Assembly: GCA_964572045.1 (NCBI GenBank)
Contig: CAZNEI010000050.1
Coordinates: forward strand, 1 to 14,289
DNA from: CBDCKR01 sp964572045
GTDB taxonomy: Bacteria > Gemmatimonadota > Gemmatimonadetes > Longimicrobiales > Gaopeijiaceae
Direction of reading: 5' to 3'
DNA: 14,289 nt
The position numbers and the translations under genes are program-made. The notes below the pieces were generated by a model. It searched no databases and was not told the DNA's origin. It saw nothing but the letters and a program-made list of their open reading frames with translations. Positions 14,145 to 14,289 of this stretch are shown here, in pieces (within the stretch, counting starts at the first letter, position 1; the number at the start of each line of letters is the position of its first letter).

Positions 14145-14288
14145 TCACCCACAAGATATCGACGTCGCCGCGGTCGTTGTACCCCCAGTCTTATCCAACG
14201 GCACATGAGTATCCATGTCAAAGTTGATGGCCCGTTTTCTCGAAGCGACCTGACTCGCAAGGTTCTTCGCGACGCCTCCGCTTCGACG
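14145..14288 (-). CDS. Possible C-terminal end of an unknown upstream gene (partial)
   Basis: A minus-strand frame enters from the right edge and ends in TGA at 14147-14145. It reads protein-like (GGVAKNLASQVASRKRAINF, then DMDTHVPLDKTGG) but belongs to no family I recognise. It overlaps the candidate promoter. An opposite plus-strand frame from ATG 14205 (MSIHVKVDGPFSRSDLTRKVL) is also open to the edge, without a ribosome site. Only one of the two, or neither, can be real; the flanking sequence is needed to tell. Confidence 0.2.
   Translation of the reverse strand, partial: RRSGGVAKNLASQVASRKRAINFDMDTHVPLDKTGGTTTAATSISCG
14190..14221 (-). promoter_or_regulatory. Candidate promoter of the ribosomal block
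   Basis: A perfect -35 box TTGACA lies at 14221-14216 (minus strand). A possible -10 (TTGGAT at 17-nt spacing, or GATAAG at 20) follows at about 14190-14200. This would give a leader of roughly 110 nt containing the hairpin at 14100-14120. The -10 is weak, so confidence is limited. Confidence 0.4.
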
Positions 14289-14289
14289 C

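Noticed and set aside
14072..14260. Minus-strand ORF meeting the first S6 ATG as ATGA
   Set aside because: Arginine-rich and unlike any protein. Shine-Dalgarno spacing favours the second S6 ATG, so the overlap looks accidental.

Overview
The window is GC-rich (roughly 65% G+C by eye) bacterial chromosomal DNA with high GC3 in its genes. The core is one long minus-strand block: ribosomal proteins, then rsfS, a SPOR protein, smc, an MBL-fold hydrolase, a DAHP synthase and lutABC. The families present (a thermophile-type 338-residue type Ibeta DAHP synthase, full-length SMC, LutABC, bS6/bS18/bL9) show a free-living bacterium. The gene mix reminds me of Gemmatimonadota or a related phylum, but no marker here proves it. 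I see no rRNA, tRNA or CRISPR array.

Layout from left to right. Positions 1-166 hold the N-terminal piece of an IS110-family (DEDD) transposase on the minus strand. It is followed by about 500 bp without a gene, which should contain one end of the element and, by analogy with IS110-group elements, a bridge RNA. At 669-1214 lies a plus-strand NADPH-dependent FMN reductase, convergent with lutABC (4037-1251, minus), which encodes L-lactate oxidation. After a 426-bp gap come a DAHP synthase (5480-4464), an RNase Z-like metallo-hydrolase (6345-5512), smc (10000-6470) and a membrane SPOR protein (11607-9997). A 629-bp stretch with no convincing gene separates these from rsfS (12608-12237) and rplI (13085-12630). 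A further 333 bp separates rplI from a single reading frame (14069-13419) that encodes bS6 and bS18 together.

How the genes fit together: the right half is a ribosome module (S6, S18, L9 and the ribosome silencing factor RsfS), read leftwards from a likely promoter and structured leader at about 14080-14221. The middle is a cell-cycle module in which the SPOR protein and SMC overlap by four bases (ATGA). The left half is metabolic: aromatic biosynthesis entry, then lactate use. The lut genes are tightly overlapped and translationally coupled.

The most unusual points are these. (1) S6 and S18 form one continuous ORF with a charged linker and a cysteine-free S18 part. (2) The SPOR protein carries an N-terminal domain resembling MinD/BY-kinase ATPases but without a usable Walker A motif. 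(3) lutC has no ATG/GTG/TTG at the place where its Shine-Dalgarno and the lutB overlap point, and appears to start at CTG. (4) There is an IS110 end with unexplained palindromes upstream of the transposase.
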